Origin: Marinicauda pacifica
GTDB lineage: Bacteria; Pseudomonadota; Alphaproteobacteria; Caulobacterales; Maricaulaceae
Direction: 5' to 3'
DNA length: 64,000 nt
NCBI RefSeq assembly: GCF_004793635.1
Contig: NZ_SRXV01000001.1
Span: 372,501 to 436,500 of the forward strand
A model generated the notes under the pieces. It was not told where the DNA came from. It was given only the letters and a program-made list of their open reading frames with translations, and searched no databases. The first letter of the stretch is position 1; each line of letters opens with the position of its first letter. The position numbers and the translations under genes were made by a program. This document shows, piece by piece, positions 54,914 to 63,959 of the stretch.

Positions 54914-54996
54914 GGCTACGAGCAGCTTAATTATCATTCCGCTTCCCGAAGGCCCGTAGCATGCTTGGTTTGCTTGCTACATAAGGCCGGTAGGGC

Positions 54997-55476
54997 GCGT
55001 GCCCCCTCAGTCGGCTTCACCGACAGCTCCCCCGCAAGCAGGGGAGCAAACCGGCGTCTGCGCTTTGGCGATGAACGTCTGTGCTTTGGCGATTATTCTG
55101 CGTTCTCTGCGATGTCCTCCCCCGTTTACGGGGGAGGTGTCCCGGAGGGACGGAGGGGGCGGGATCGTCGGGCCATGCCCCCTCAGTCACGGCCTGCGGC
55201 CGCGACAGCTCCCCCGCAAGCAGGGGAGCACACCGGCGTCCTGGTTTGGTGATCATCGGCTGACCTCTGCGATGTCCTCCCCCGTTTGCGGGGGAGGTGT
55301 CCCCGAGGGACGGAGGGGGCGGGATCGACGGGCGCATGCCGCCTCAGTCACGGCCTGCGGCCGCGACAGCTCCCCGCAAGCAGGGGAGCACACCAGCGTC
55401 TGCTCTTCGGCGATGAACGTCTGGGCCTTGGTGATCGGCCTGCGCCCCTTGCGATGTCCTCTACCGTTTTGCCCGG
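54997..55476. repeat. Array of alternating palindromic intergenic repeats
   Basis: Two kinds of hairpin alternate. Type B (CCCCCTCAGTC ... AGCTCCCCCGCAAGCAGGGGAGCA) occurs at 55001-55048, 55177-55230 and 55338-55390. Type A (GCGATGTCCTCCCCCGTT ... CGGGGGAGGTGTCCC plus GGACGGAGGGGGCGGG) occurs at 55109-55167 and 55269-55327, with a decayed copy at 55451-55476. The period is about 160-175 bases. No gene is apparent within it. The hairpins resemble intergenic repeats widely spread in alphaproteobacteria. Confidence 0.8.
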
Positions 55477-55557
55477 TTGATCGGATGTGCTTGCGCGCTA
55501 GTGTGCGCGCCTTATTCTTCCCCAACCCGATCCAGCCAAGAGAGGCGAAATAGCCCC

Positions 55558-55785
55558 GTGAACGCTCCCGTTTTCAATCGCGACGAAGCCGCCAAGGTCG
55601 AAACCTTCCTTCAGGGCAAGCTGAACCCGGAGCTGCGCGTCCAGCTGCGCCAGCGTCCCGACGAATGCGCCGAAATCTACAAGGGCGCCGAGTGTCTGGG
55701 CGTGGTGTCGAAGAACGTGGAAGAGGGCGAGACCTCCTACGCCTTCGAGATCATCGTTCTGGACATCGATCTGGCCGATCTCTGA
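55558..55785 (+). CDS. DUF3126 family protein
   Basis: A 75-residue acidic protein. AAKVETFLQGKLNPELRVQLRQRPDECAEIYKGAECLGVVSKNVEEGETSYAFEIIVLDIDL matches the compact DUF3126 family of alphaproteobacteria, function unknown. The start is a GTG at 55558 with AGAGAGG somewhat upstream; the preceding open frame lies in repeat sequence and is not real. It abuts the convergent patatin gene. Confidence 0.85.
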   Translation: MNAPVFNRDEAAKVETFLQGKLNPELRVQLRQRPDECAEIYKGAECLGVVSKNVEEGETSYAFEIIVLDIDLADL

Positions 55786-57564
55786 TCAGGTCTCGCCGGG
55801 GCGGACCGGCACGGTCTGCCCCGCCTTGCCTTTGAGCCGGTCGAGAACGGTGCTGTCGGTGTCGCGCAGCAATCGGGTCGCGGCGGTGTAGCCGGCCTCC
55901 ACCGCTTCGTCGAAGCGGCGCCATTCCCTCAATTCGATATCGAGTTCGGGCAGGACCAGAAGGTCCACCTCCGAATGGGTCTGCGCGTGTTGCTCCATCA
56001 CGCCGACCGTTGCCGCGCGCATCAGCAGCGAGGCGATGGGCGGAGGATCGGACAGGCCATGGCGCATCATCCACCTGAAGAAGCCCGGCGGGTTGATGAA
56101 GTCCTGCGGGTCCAGGCCGATATTGCGCGTGACGTCGCTGCCGACATTGACGCCGCGATGAAGCGCGCGCAGCTGGTCGACCGGAAAATTGGAAAAGACC
56201 GCGCCGTCGACCAGCACGTTCTCGCCATCGGTGACCGGCGGGAGCAGGCCCGGCACCGAAATGGAGGCGCGCAGCGCCTGGCTGAGCCGGCCGGTGCGGT
56301 GAAGATGGGTCGATCCGTCTTTCAGATTGGACGAGACACAGAAGAAGGGCCGGACCAGATCTTCGATCAGGGCGTCGCCGAAATGTTCGTCGAGGCGCCG
56401 GTCGACCTTGCGTCCCTTGGTCAGCGCCACGACCGGCAGGACCCAGTCATTGAGCGGGCTGGTCTGGACGAAGGCGCGGTAGATCCGGTCCTCCATCTCG
56501 TCCTGGCTCCAGCCCATGGCGATGCCGGCGGCGATGATCCCGCCCATGGACGCGCCGCCGGTGACGTCGAAATGGATGCCCGCATCGCGAAAAGCGCGGA
56601 TCGCGCCGACATGGGCGTAGGCCCGGCTGCCTCCCCCTGACAGCACGAGCCCGATCGAGCGGCCGGCAATGATCCGGGCCAGCCGGGCATAGTCTTCACG
56701 TTCATTGGGCCCCTGGCGCAGGTGGAAGCAGCGCGCCGCGTCGGCAGCCTCGATCCATGCGCGCGCCCCGGCCCCGGGCCTGTCGCCGCCATGGTGGAGC
56801 ATGACCACGTCGATCAGCTTCAGCTTGGCGGCCGGACTGGCATCGTCCGGCATGAGAGGCACGGACGGGTGCGCGTCGGCGCGCGCCAGCACCCAGATCC
56901 GGTCGGCCCGGCCCATGGCGCGCCTCGCCCAGTTTGCTTCGGAGAGCTTCGCGCAGAGGAAAACGATATCGTTCTCGTCCTCGAACGCATCGAGGCGCGT
57001 TCCCGGCCACCCGGCCGCATCCTCGTCCAGGATGACCGAGCTGCGCCCGGTCGCGGCGAGCGCGTCGCGCAGAGACCTTGCGCGTTCGGCAAGGTCGATG
57101 GTCGGGCTTGTGGCGATGAGGGCGAAGACTTTCGGCTCGGTCCGCGCACGCAACTCCCCGCCGCGCAGACGGTAGAGCATCATGCGCGCCAGCTCCTGCA
57201 TCAGCGAGGCATGGCGCCGGGTGAGGCGGTGGAAGGTCGCCTTTGGCAGGCGCACCAGCTCTGAATCGCGCAAGGCGTAGACGCTGGCAGTGTGGGGGCG
57301 GTCCTCCATCAGCGCCATTTCGCCGACCGGTTCGCCCTGGCGGATATGGCCCACCAGCTCCGGACGCCCGTCCGGGCCGGTATGGAAGGCGGCCAGCGCG
57401 CCGGAGCGGACGAGATAGAAGGCGTCGGCCGGATCGCCGGCGTCGAACAGGGTCTGGCCGGCCGGAAGGCAGAACCATTCCACCTCGGCCTCGACCGCAT
57501 TGAGCGCGGCCTTTTCGACGCGGTTCAGGAAAGGCAGGAAGCCGAGATTGAGGGGGGGCATCAT
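55786..57564 (-). CDS. Patatin-like phospholipase with cyclic-nucleotide-binding domain
   Basis: A 592-residue protein. The N-terminal 130 residues are a cNMP-binding fold (SGALAAFHTG ... IRQGEPVGEMALMEDRPHTASVYALRDSELVRLP). The middle is a Rossmann-like linker. The C-terminal patatin domain has the oxyanion loop LSGGGSRAYAHVG, nucleophile GGASMGG and the DGA motif in VDGAVFSNFP, a Ser-Asp dyad. This is the neuropathy-target-esterase/RssA-like architecture for membrane lysophospholipids. Its ATG overlaps the GFA gene stop. Confidence 0.95.
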   Translation of the reverse strand: MMPPLNLGFLPFLNRVEKAALNAVEAEVEWFCLPAGQTLFDAGDPADAFYLVRSGALAAFHTGPDGRPELVGHIRQGEPVGEMALMEDRPHTASVYALRDSELVRLPKATFHRLTRRHASLMQELARMMLYRLRGGELRARTEPKVFALIATSPTIDLAERARSLRDALAATGRSSVILDEDAAGWPGTRLDAFEDENDIVFLCAKLSEANWARRAMGRADRIWVLARADAHPSVPLMPDDASPAAKLKLIDVVMLHHGGDRPGAGARAWIEAADAARCFHLRQGPNEREDYARLARIIAGRSIGLVLSGGGSRAYAHVGAIRAFRDAGIHFDVTGGASMGGIIAAGIAMGWSQDEMEDRIYRAFVQTSPLNDWVLPVVALTKGRKVDRRLDEHFGDALIEDLVRPFFCVSSNLKDGSTHLHRTGRLSQALRASISVPGLLPPVTDGENVLVDGAVFSNFPVDQLRALHRGVNVGSDVTRNIGLDPQDFINPPGFFRWMMRHGLSDPPPIASLLMRAATVGVMEQHAQTHSEVDLLVLPELDIELREWRRFDEAVEAGYTAATRLLRDTDSTVLDRLKGKAGQTVPVRPGET

Positions 57565-57920
57565 GGTGTGTCTAGATAGGTGAAGCTGTCAGCACCGTCG
57601 AATGTGCGGACATTCAGCCCTTCAAGCAATGCCGGATCGGCGAGCCTGAAATTCAGCTTGAGGCGAACCGGACCGGTCAGGCTCTCCCAGTGGCTGAGAT
57701 TGCCGCAGGCTGAGCAGAAGACAAAAGCCAGCGTGGCGTTCTCGCGAAGGTAGCGGGTGGCCGTGCCCGCCTCGTCGCGGAGCTGGGCGGTGTCCGCGGC
57801 GACTTCGCCCCACAACACCCCGGCACGACGGCAGAAGCTGCATGTGCACACCGACAGCCACGCGGGAAGCGCTGGCGTGCGCCAGGACAGGCTTGTGCAA
57901 TGGCAACGCCCTTCGATCAC
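57561..57920 (-). CDS. GFA-family zinc protein
   Basis: A 119-residue protein of the glutathione-dependent formaldehyde-activating (GFA) fold. Zinc cysteines are in GRCHCTSL, CTCSFCRRAG and FCSACGN. Most GFA proteins have no proven reaction; the name comes from one enzyme. Start and stop overlap its neighbours by four bases each (ATGA), so it is translated as part of the enoyl-CoA hydratase-GFA-patatin unit. Confidence 0.88.
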   Translation of the reverse strand: MIEGRCHCTSLSWRTPALPAWLSVCTCSFCRRAGVLWGEVAADTAQLRDEAGTATRYLRENATLAFVFCSACGNLSHWESLTGPVRLKLNFRLADPALLEGLNVRTFDGADSFTYLDTP

Positions 57921-58756
57921 TCTGAGCCGAGCCTTCTGACCGGCGTCAGGTCTTCAAATGCGCCCGCCCGCTTTTCGCTGCGCGCGGCGAAGGCCTCCAT
58001 GATGTCGGCGCTGTTCCAGAGCGAGGCCTGCAGCGTCATGGCGTGCTCCAGGCTGTCGGCGACCGTGTGGTCGCGGGCATAGAGGAAAGACCGCTTGGTG
58101 CCGGAAATGGTCAGCGGCGGCTTGGAGGCGATTGTCCGGGCCACTGCGTCGACGCCCTCGCGCAGGGCGGTCTCGTCCTCGAACACGCCGTTGAGGAGAC
58201 CAAGACGCTCGGCGCGTTCGGGGGTGAGGTTTTCACCCGTGTAGGCGAGCTCGCGCGCGATGCCAGGCGGGATGAGGTCCGGGAGGCGCTGGAGTGTGCC
58301 GACATCGGCGAACATGCCGATATTGGTTTCCTCGATCCGCATCCAGGCGTCCGTCGTGGCGTAGCGCAGATCGCAGGCGGCGATCATGTCCACCCCGCCC
58401 CCGACGCAAGGCCCCTGCATGGCGGCGATGACCGGGAAGCGCGCGCGCTCGAACGCCGTGAAGGCGTCCTGCAGCGAGAGCGCGGCCGTCATAAAGGCCT
58501 CGCGCATCGAGGCCGTATCCGATTTCAGCGCATTGGGATCGGTGAAGACCGAGACATCCATACCCGCGGTGAAGACCGGACCCTGCGCCTCCAGGATGAG
58601 AACGCGCGTCTTGCCGGCATCGGAGAGGGCGAGCACCGCCTCGGGCAGTTCGCGCCAGAAGGCGGGGATCATCGTGTTGCGCTTGTCCGGCCGGTTCAGG
58701 GTGATGCGGGCAATCGGGCCGTCTTCGCTGAGCGCGAAACTGGTGTAGTCGGGCAT
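57917..58756 (-). CDS. Enoyl-CoA hydratase/isomerase family protein
   Basis: A 279-residue crotonase-fold enzyme. ARITLNRPDKRNTMIPAFW opens the fold, AQGPVFTAGMDVSVF and MQGPCVGGGVDMIAACDLRYAT form the oxyanion hole. A Glu in EETNIGMFADVGTLQRLPDLI is in the place of the catalytic residue, so it may be a dienoyl-CoA isomerase-like enzyme (ECH1 type). ATG at 58756 follows GAGGAGG. First gene of a three-gene overlapping unit. Confidence 0.9.
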   Translation of the reverse strand: MPDYTSFALSEDGPIARITLNRPDKRNTMIPAFWRELPEAVLALSDAGKTRVLILEAQGPVFTAGMDVSVFTDPNALKSDTASMREAFMTAALSLQDAFTAFERARFPVIAAMQGPCVGGGVDMIAACDLRYATTDAWMRIEETNIGMFADVGTLQRLPDLIPPGIARELAYTGENLTPERAERLGLLNGVFEDETALREGVDAVARTIASKPPLTISGTKRSFLYARDHTVADSLEHAMTLQASLWNSADIMEAFAARSEKRAGAFEDLTPVRRLGSE

Positions 58757-58833
58757 GAGGCCTCCTCGCGTGCGTGTTCGCAAGCGATCATGCCCGACCC
58801 GGAGCCGCTTCAACAAGCGCCGTCGTCAACCGG

Positions 58834-59655
58834 TCAGGGCAGGATGCTCAGCGGATCGACCAGATCGAAGCCCGGCGCCTCGCCGAAGAATTGCTCCAGC
58901 AGGTAGGTGTGGCCCGACCCGTAGATCACCAGGATCCGTTCGCCCGGCTCGCTGTGCGCGGCGATGCGCGAGAAGATCACGAGGTTGCGCTCCCACCAGT
59001 TGCCCATCTGGTGTGCGCCGATCGGGTCCTCCACAGACCCCATCTGGGCCAGGGTCAGATAGACGGAATGCAATTGCGCGGTCTCCGGCGCGTTGGCCCC
59101 ACGCAGGCGTTCGCTGACGGGCCCGGTCTCGAAGCGGCTCATCATCGCGGGGATGCGTGCGTTGAAATTCTCGAACTCGGCGAGCAGGCGGTCCTGTTCG
59201 TTCGCCTGTGCCGCGCCCAGCATCGCCTCGAAATCCATCCCGTTCTGATAGTCGACCGCATAGAGCTGCTCATGGCCGAGCCGGGCGGCCAGACGCATGC
59301 CGAGTTGCTGGCGCTCGTTCACGGTGAGGGTGTGCTCGCCAGCGCGATAGGCGCGGTAGGTTTCGTTGAACCCGGCTTCGTGTTCGGGGGTGAGCTCGAC
59401 CATGATCTTGTCGGGGTCAAAGCTGGCGAGCGCATCGACCACCGCCTCGATCTCGCGCTGGCGTTCGGGGGCGAGGTGGTCGTCCACGTCGGCATTGTGC
59501 AGATCCTGCCCGCCGCCGGTGAAGTGATAGGTGCCCAGCACCATGACCTCGATGGGCGCGGCGTCGGTGGCCAGGGAGTCGGTTACCTGGGAGCCGGGCG
59601 CCGGGTCGGATTGCGCGGCGGCGAGCATGCCTGCGGCGATGAGAAGTGTCAGCAT
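58834..59655 (-). CDS. DUF5694 (TraB/GumN-like) exported protein
   Basis: A 273-residue protein with a short hydrophobic start (MLTLLIAAGMLAAAQS) that looks like a signal peptide. IEVMVLGTYHFTGGGQDLHN, DKIMVELTPEHE and ILVIYGSGHTYLLEQFF match the TraB/GumN-like DUF5694 fold with conserved His and Glu that may bind metal. ATG at 59655 has AGGAGGAT upstream. Periplasmic hydrolase activity is possible but not shown for the family. Confidence 0.85.
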   Translation of the reverse strand: MLTLLIAAGMLAAAQSDPAPGSQVTDSLATDAAPIEVMVLGTYHFTGGGQDLHNADVDDHLAPERQREIEAVVDALASFDPDKIMVELTPEHEAGFNETYRAYRAGEHTLTVNERQQLGMRLAARLGHEQLYAVDYQNGMDFEAMLGAAQANEQDRLLAEFENFNARIPAMMSRFETGPVSERLRGANAPETAQLHSVYLTLAQMGSVEDPIGAHQMGNWWERNLVIFSRIAAHSEPGERILVIYGSGHTYLLEQFFGEAPGFDLVDPLSILP

Positions 59656-59797
59656 GGGGTCATCCTCCTGAAGAAAAATGCTGTCCTGCAGCAATGATGC
59701 GCGCGGACGGCCAAGCGGATGCACACCATTGCGCGTGCGGGGCGCGGCAGGCTAATCACGCTTCCAACCGACCGTTCCAGAGATTGAAAGCCGTGTC

Positions 59798-61405
59798 ATG
59801 ACCCAGCTTCCCACCCAGCTCGATCCGTCCTCGCAGACCTTCAAGACCAATCACGAGGCGATGGCCCGGCTGGTCGAGGAGCTGCAGGCGCGGACCGGCG
59901 AGGCGGCGAAGGGCGGCCATGAGCGCGCGAGGGAAAAGCACCTGGCTCGCGGCAAGCTGCTGCCGCGCGAGCGCGTGCAGCGCCTGCTCGATCCCGGCTC
60001 GCCCTTCCTGGAGCTGTCCCCGCTGGCGGCCAACGGCATGTATGAGGGCGATGTGCACGGGGCGGGCATGATCACCGGTATCGGCCGCGTGGCGGGGCGC
60101 GAAGTCATGATCGTGTGCAACGATGCCACCGTGAAGGGCGGCACCTATTACCCGATGACGGTCAAGAAGCACCTCAGGGCGCAGGAGATTGCGCGCGAGA
60201 ACAGGCTGCCCTGCGTCTATCTGGTCGATTCCGGCGGCGCGAACCTGCCTCACCAGGCCGAGGTCTTTCCCGACCGCGAGCATTTCGGCCGCATCTTCTA
60301 CAACCAGGCCAATCTGTCGGCCGAGGGCATTCCCCAGATCGCCTCGGTTATGGGATCGTGCACCGCAGGCGGCGCCTATGTGCCGGCGATGAGCGACGAG
60401 ACCATCATCGTGCGCAAGCAGGGCACGATCTTTCTGGGCGGCCCGCCGCTGGTGAAGGCTGCAACGGGCGAGGTCATCTCTGCGGAAGATCTGGGCGGGG
60501 CGGACGTGCACGCACGCGAATCCGGCGTGGTCGACCACTATGCGGCCAACGACGATCACGCCCTGCAGATCGCGCGGCGCATCGTGGGCAATCTGAACAC
60601 CACCAAGTCAGCCCAGCTCGACATCGCCGAGCCGCGCGAGCCCCGGGTTGATCCCGAGACGATTGACGGGGTCGTGCCGGCCGATGTGCGCACGCCCTAC
60701 GATGTGCGCGAGATCATCGCGCGCCTGGTCGACGGCTCTGAATTTGACGAGTTCAAGAAGCTCTACGGCGAGACACTGGTGTGCGGCTTTGCCCGCCTGC
60801 ACGGCATGCCGGTGGGGATCATCGCCAATAACGGCGTCCTGTTCTCCGAAAGCGCGCTCAAAGGCGCGCACTTCATCGAGCTGTGCTGCCAGCGCAGGAT
60901 CCCGCTGCTCTTCCTGCAGAACATCACCGGCTTCATGGTCGGGAGCAAATACGAGTCCGGCGGCATCGCCAAGGACGGCGCCAAGCTGGTCACCGCGGTC
61001 TCGTGCGCGAAGGTCCCGAAGATCACCGTCATCATCGGTGGCTCCTACGGCGCGGGCAATTATGGCATGTGCGGGCGCGCCTTCGGGCCGCGCTTCCTGT
61101 TCATGTGGCCGAATGCGCGCATCTCCGTCATGGGCGGGGAGCAGGCCGCGAGCGTGCTGGCCACCGTCAAGCGCGACAATCTTGAAGCGCGCGGCGAAGA
61201 CTGGCCGGCCGAGGAGGAAGAGGCGTTCAAGGCCCCGATCCGCGAGAAGTACGAGGCCGAGGGCTCGCCCTACTACTCGACCGCGCGGATGTGGGATGAC
61301 GGCGTGATTGCCCCGCGCGACACACGAAGCGTCGTCGCGCTCGCCCTGTCGGCCTGCCTGAACCGGGAAATCGAGGACACGCGGTTCGGCGTGTTCAGGA
61401 TGTAG
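59798..61405 (+). CDS. mccB: Methylcrotonoyl-CoA carboxylase beta subunit
   Basis: A 535-residue carboxyltransferase that carboxylates methylcrotonyl-CoA in leucine breakdown, working with a biotin-carrying alpha subunit. [56 protein letters not shown] and [21 protein letters not shown] are specific to the MCC beta type. The C-terminal half has [21 protein letters not shown] and [19 protein letters not shown]. The alpha subunit is not in this window; the liuC-like gene at 63162 supports the pathway. Confidence 0.95.
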   Translation: MTQLPTQLDPSSQTFKTNHEAMARLVEELQARTGEAAKGGHERAREKHLARGKLLPRERVQRLLDPGSPFLELSPLAANGMYEGDVHGAGMITGIGRVAGREVMIVCNDATVKGGTYYPMTVKKHLRAQEIARENRLPCVYLVDSGGANLPHQAEVFPDREHFGRIFYNQANLSAEGIPQIASVMGSCTAGGAYVPAMSDETIIVRKQGTIFLGGPPLVKAATGEVISAEDLGGADVHARESGVVDHYAANDDHALQIARRIVGNLNTTKSAQLDIAEPREPRVDPETIDGVVPADVRTPYDVREIIARLVDGSEFDEFKKLYGETLVCGFARLHGMPVGIIANNGVLFSESALKGAHFIELCCQRRIPLLFLQNITGFMVGSKYESGGIAKDGAKLVTAVSCAKVPKITVIIGGSYGAGNYGMCGRAFGPRFLFMWPNARISVMGGEQAASVLATVKRDNLEARGEDWPAEEEEAFKAPIREKYEAEGSPYYSTARMWDDGVIAPRDTRSVVALALSACLNREIEDTRFGVFRM

Positions 61406-61497
61406 CGCGGCTTTTGGTCGCGAGCGGTCGAATTCGCGTTTTCCCGGGCCGTCCATGCGCCATAATCGGGCATGCCAGGCTTTGAGGCGCGCGACCC

Positions 61498-62079
61498 ATG
61501 ACCAACATCCTGCTTATCAACGGTCACCCTGACCCCGACCCAGGTCATTTCTGTGCGGCGCTGTGCGAGGCGTACGCGTCCGGCGCGCGCGAGGCGGGCC
61601 ATCAGGTCAGCCGGCTCGATGCCGGGGCAATCGAGCTTGAGTTCCTGAAGAACCAGGCCGAGTTCAGCTCCGCACCGTCCGGAGCCGTGGCCGAGGCGCA
61701 GGCGGCCGTCAGCGCGGCCGATCACCTCGTGCTGATCTATCCGCTCTGGCTCGGCACCATGCCGGCGAAGCTCAAAGCGTTTCTGGAGCAATTGGGCCGG
61801 CAGAATTTCTTCCTCGAAACCGTCAAGGACGGTGGGCGGTGGCCCGCCCAGAAGATGAAGGGCAAGTCGGCGCGCATCGTGGTGACGATGGGCATGCCCG
61901 GCCTGGCCTACCGGCTCGTCTTCGGCGGCCATTCGCTGAAGGCGCTGGAGAAGGGAATTCTGGGCATTTCCGGCTTCAAGCCGGTGCGAGACACCGTTTT
62001 CGGGATGGTGGAGGGGAGTGCGGAGCGCCGCGCGAGCATGCTTGAAAAGATGACCACGCTCGGGCGGAAGGGCGCCTAG
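61498..62079 (+). CDS. NAD(P)H dehydrogenase (quinone), flavodoxin-like
   Basis: A 193-residue flavodoxin-fold protein of the NQO1/KefF type. NILLINGHPDPDPGHFCAALCEAYASGA binds the flavin phosphate, and LVLIYPLWLGTMPAKLKAFLEQ is the second flavin loop. It reduces quinones or drops electrons to a partner. It sits between mccB and the small membrane paralogues with no evident link to leucine breakdown. Confidence 0.92.
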   Translation: MTNILLINGHPDPDPGHFCAALCEAYASGAREAGHQVSRLDAGAIELEFLKNQAEFSSAPSGAVAEAQAAVSAADHLVLIYPLWLGTMPAKLKAFLEQLGRQNFFLETVKDGGRWPAQKMKGKSARIVVTMGMPGLAYRLVFGGHSLKALEKGILGISGFKPVRDTVFGMVEGSAERRASMLEKMTTLGRKGA

Positions 62080-62136
62080 ACCAGGCCATAAATCTCTTCT
62101 GGCCACCCCCGATCGAGCCCGTTAACCTCGCCGTCA

Positions 62137-62145
62137 GGGTTAACG
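62137..62145 (+). promoter_or_regulatory. GGGTTAACG element upstream of first membrane paralogue
   Basis: GGGTTAACG at 62137 is repeated exactly at 62531-62539 upstream of the second paralogue. At the first site a GTTAACC 16 bases earlier forms an inverted partner. It contains the TTAACC-type half of a CtrA box on the reverse strand. Confidence 0.4.
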
Positions 62146-62164
62146 TCAGGGTCCGGGGGGGCAC

Positions 62165-62482
62165 ATGGACATCGTCAACAATATCATCGACTACCTGCAG
62201 GCTGGCTTTTACCAGGTCAATCATCTGCAGGGCCTGATCATTGCGCTCGTTGCCGCGCTTCTCTTGCCCAATGCGAAGAGCATTCCGGTCTTTGCGCTGG
62301 GCGCAACCGTGGTTCACATCCTGGTCGACGTGTTCGCCCCGGTCTTTGCCAATGGCGCGCAATTGCGCCTTCCGCCCATCGTGGAGGTGGTATTTTGGGA
62401 ACGCGTGCTGATCCTCTTGCTGGGTTATCTGATCGTAATTTCGGTTCTGGGACTGATCAAGCATCTGATATTCAAGCGCTAG
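62165..62482 (+). CDS. Small three-helix membrane protein, paralogue 1
   Basis: A 105-residue protein with helices at about 24-36, 42-60 and 78-98. The pattern VxHILVDVFAPV and IKHLIFKR at the end recurs as VHVVVDRVLPM and IKALIFRGD in the protein at 62624-63004, so the two are tandem paralogues. No named family recognised. The ATG at 62165 follows a G-rich stretch. Confidence 0.7.
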   Translation: MDIVNNIIDYLQAGFYQVNHLQGLIIALVAALLLPNAKSIPVFALGATVVHILVDVFAPVFANGAQLRLPPIVEVVFWERVLILLLGYLIVISVLGLIKHLIFKR

Positions 62483-62623
62483 ACAGGGTTTCACCCCGTC
62501 CGGCCACGGAATGTGACCCTTGAAAGAATAGGGTTAACGCCCGGAAAAACGTTGGCATTTCGTTAATAGTTTGGCAGTGTTCGCCCCATCGTCGGCCTCA
62601 GAGCCGTGTTGGAGGGGAACACT

Positions 62624-63004
62624 ATGGAATTCGTCGATCAGATTTGGGTCTACATCGAACCGGTGTGGAACTGGCTCTACACGGGCCTTGAAATGTACGG
62701 ACCGCTGGCCGCAGACGGTTCGGTCAACTGGGTTCATTTCGGCATCCAGGCCGGGGTGATTGCGCTCGTCATGGCGCTGGTGATGCAGGCCTACGGCGCC
62801 ATCCTGATTTTCACGATTGTCGGAACGATCGTCCACGTGGTCGTCGACCGGGTTCTTCCGATGGTGCGCGAGGGCGAAAGCTTCGTGATGCCGGAAGTGA
62901 CCAATACCGGCTTCTGGCAATATGTCGCCTTCCTGGCGATCTTCTACCTGGTCGCCATCACCATCCTGTCGATGATCAAGGCCTTGATCTTCCGCGGCGA
63001 CTAG
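62624..63004 (+). CDS. Small three-helix membrane protein, paralogue 2
   Basis: A 126-residue protein that starts with an aromatic amphipathic stretch (VDQIWVYIEPVWNWLYTGLEMYG) absent from paralogue 1, then three helices matching it: GVIALVMALVMQAYGAILIFTIVGTIVHVVVDRV and YVAFLAIFYLVAITILSMIKALIFRGD. ATG at 62624 has GGAGGGG at good distance. It ends in its own terminator, so it may be expressed separately. Function unknown. Confidence 0.72.
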   Translation: MEFVDQIWVYIEPVWNWLYTGLEMYGPLAADGSVNWVHFGIQAGVIALVMALVMQAYGAILIFTIVGTIVHVVVDRVLPMVREGESFVMPEVTNTGFWQYVAFLAIFYLVAITILSMIKALIFRGD

Positions 63005-63033
63005 GCGCGTACAGACAATCAGTCCGAATTCAA

Positions 63034-63071
63034 GCCGCCGCTCCGTTCCGGGGCGGCGGTTTTCGTTTGCG
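63034..63071 (+). terminator. Intrinsic terminator after membrane paralogue 2
   Basis: A ten-base-pair stem (CCGCCGCTCC with GGGGCGGCGG, one G-U pair) with a five-base loop, followed by TTTTCGTTTG. Confidence 0.85.
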
Positions 63072-63161
63072 CTCTGACCATCGTGGCTTGGCGCGAGCGC
63101 GCGCGTATCCTAAAGCTCACTTCCTGCCGAAGTCACCGGCCCGAAGAAGGAGTCCTGCAAG

Positions 63162-63959
63162 ATGAGCGACGTGCACGAAGAGGTTCAGTTGAACGTAACC
63201 CGGGCAGGTACGGCGATCATTACGCTGAACCGGCCCGACAAGCACAATGCCTTCAATGCCGACATCATTGCGCGCCTGTCCGATATCTTCGAGACACTGC
63301 GCGCGAACGAGCAGGTGCGCATCGTCTTCCTGCGCGGCGCCGGCAAGACGTTTTCGGCAGGGGCGGATCTGGAATGGATGCAGGCCGCCGCCGACTGGAC
63401 CCATAGCGACAATGTCGAAGACGCGCTGGGCCTGGCCAATATGCTGCGCCGCCTGCATGAGCTGCCGCAGGTGACCGTGGCGCTGGTGCAGGGGGCTGCG
63501 ATGGGGGGCGGCGCCGGGCTGATGGCCGCCTGCGACGTGGCCGTCGCCGTCAAGGACGCCAAGATCCGGTTTTCCGAAGTGCGCCTCGGCCTGACGCCGG
63601 CAACCATCTCGCCCTTCGTCGTGCGCGCCATCGGCCCGCGCTGGGCCAAGGCCCTGTTTGCTACGGGTGAGAGCTTTGACGGCACGTTCGCGGAAAAGAT
63701 CGGCCTCGCCCAGTATACCGTCGAGAGCGTGGATGAGCTCGACGACATGATGGAGCATCTCGCCCAGCTCGCCTTCGGCGCGGCCCCCGGTGCGGTGCAT
63801 GCGGCCAAGGAGCTGGTCGACGCGGTTGCGGGCCAGGAGATCGACGACTCGCTGCTGCACGACGTGGCCCGGCGCATTGCCGACCGCCGCGCCAGCGAAG
63901 AGGGCCGCGAGGGCCTGTCCGCCTTCCTTGAAAAGCGCCAGCCGCGTTGGGCGCAGTAG
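63162..63959 (+). CDS. liuC: Enoyl-CoA hydratase (methylglutaconyl-CoA hydratase-like)
   Basis: A 265-residue crotonase-fold hydratase. AIITLNRPDKHNAFNADIIARL and FSAGADLEWMQAAADW, then GAAMGGGAGLMAACDVAVAVKDAKIRFSEVRLGLTPATISPFVV, closely match methylglutaconyl-CoA hydratases of leucine degradation. GGGAGL and FSEVRLGL hold the oxyanion hole and catalytic Glu. The mccB gene 1.8 kb upstream supports this pathway. RBS GAAGGAG lies upstream. The next gene would begin beyond the window. Confidence 0.9.
   Translation: MSDVHEEVQLNVTRAGTAIITLNRPDKHNAFNADIIARLSDIFETLRANEQVRIVFLRGAGKTFSAGADLEWMQAAADWTHSDNVEDALGLANMLRRLHELPQVTVALVQGAAMGGGAGLMAACDVAVAVKDAKIRFSEVRLGLTPATISPFVVRAIGPRWAKALFATGESFDGTFAEKIGLAQYTVESVDELDDMMEHLAQLAFGAAPGAVHAAKELVDAVAGQEIDDSLLHDVARRIADRRASEEGREGLSAFLEKRQPRWAQ

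Noticed and set aside
54125-54937. 270-codon open frame antisense to the AT-richer membrane protein
   Set aside because: It also shows hydrophobic stretches, but they mirror helices of the plus-strand protein, which has the better coiled-coil and domain layout. Some doubt remains.
54997-55476. Possible CRISPR array
   Set aside because: Repeats are long, of two alternating kinds, 160-175 bases apart, and no cas genes are present.
62115-62145. GTTAACC/GGTTAAC pair as a full CtrA box
   Set aside because: The two TTAA elements are 14 bases apart instead of 7, so only half-sites are present.
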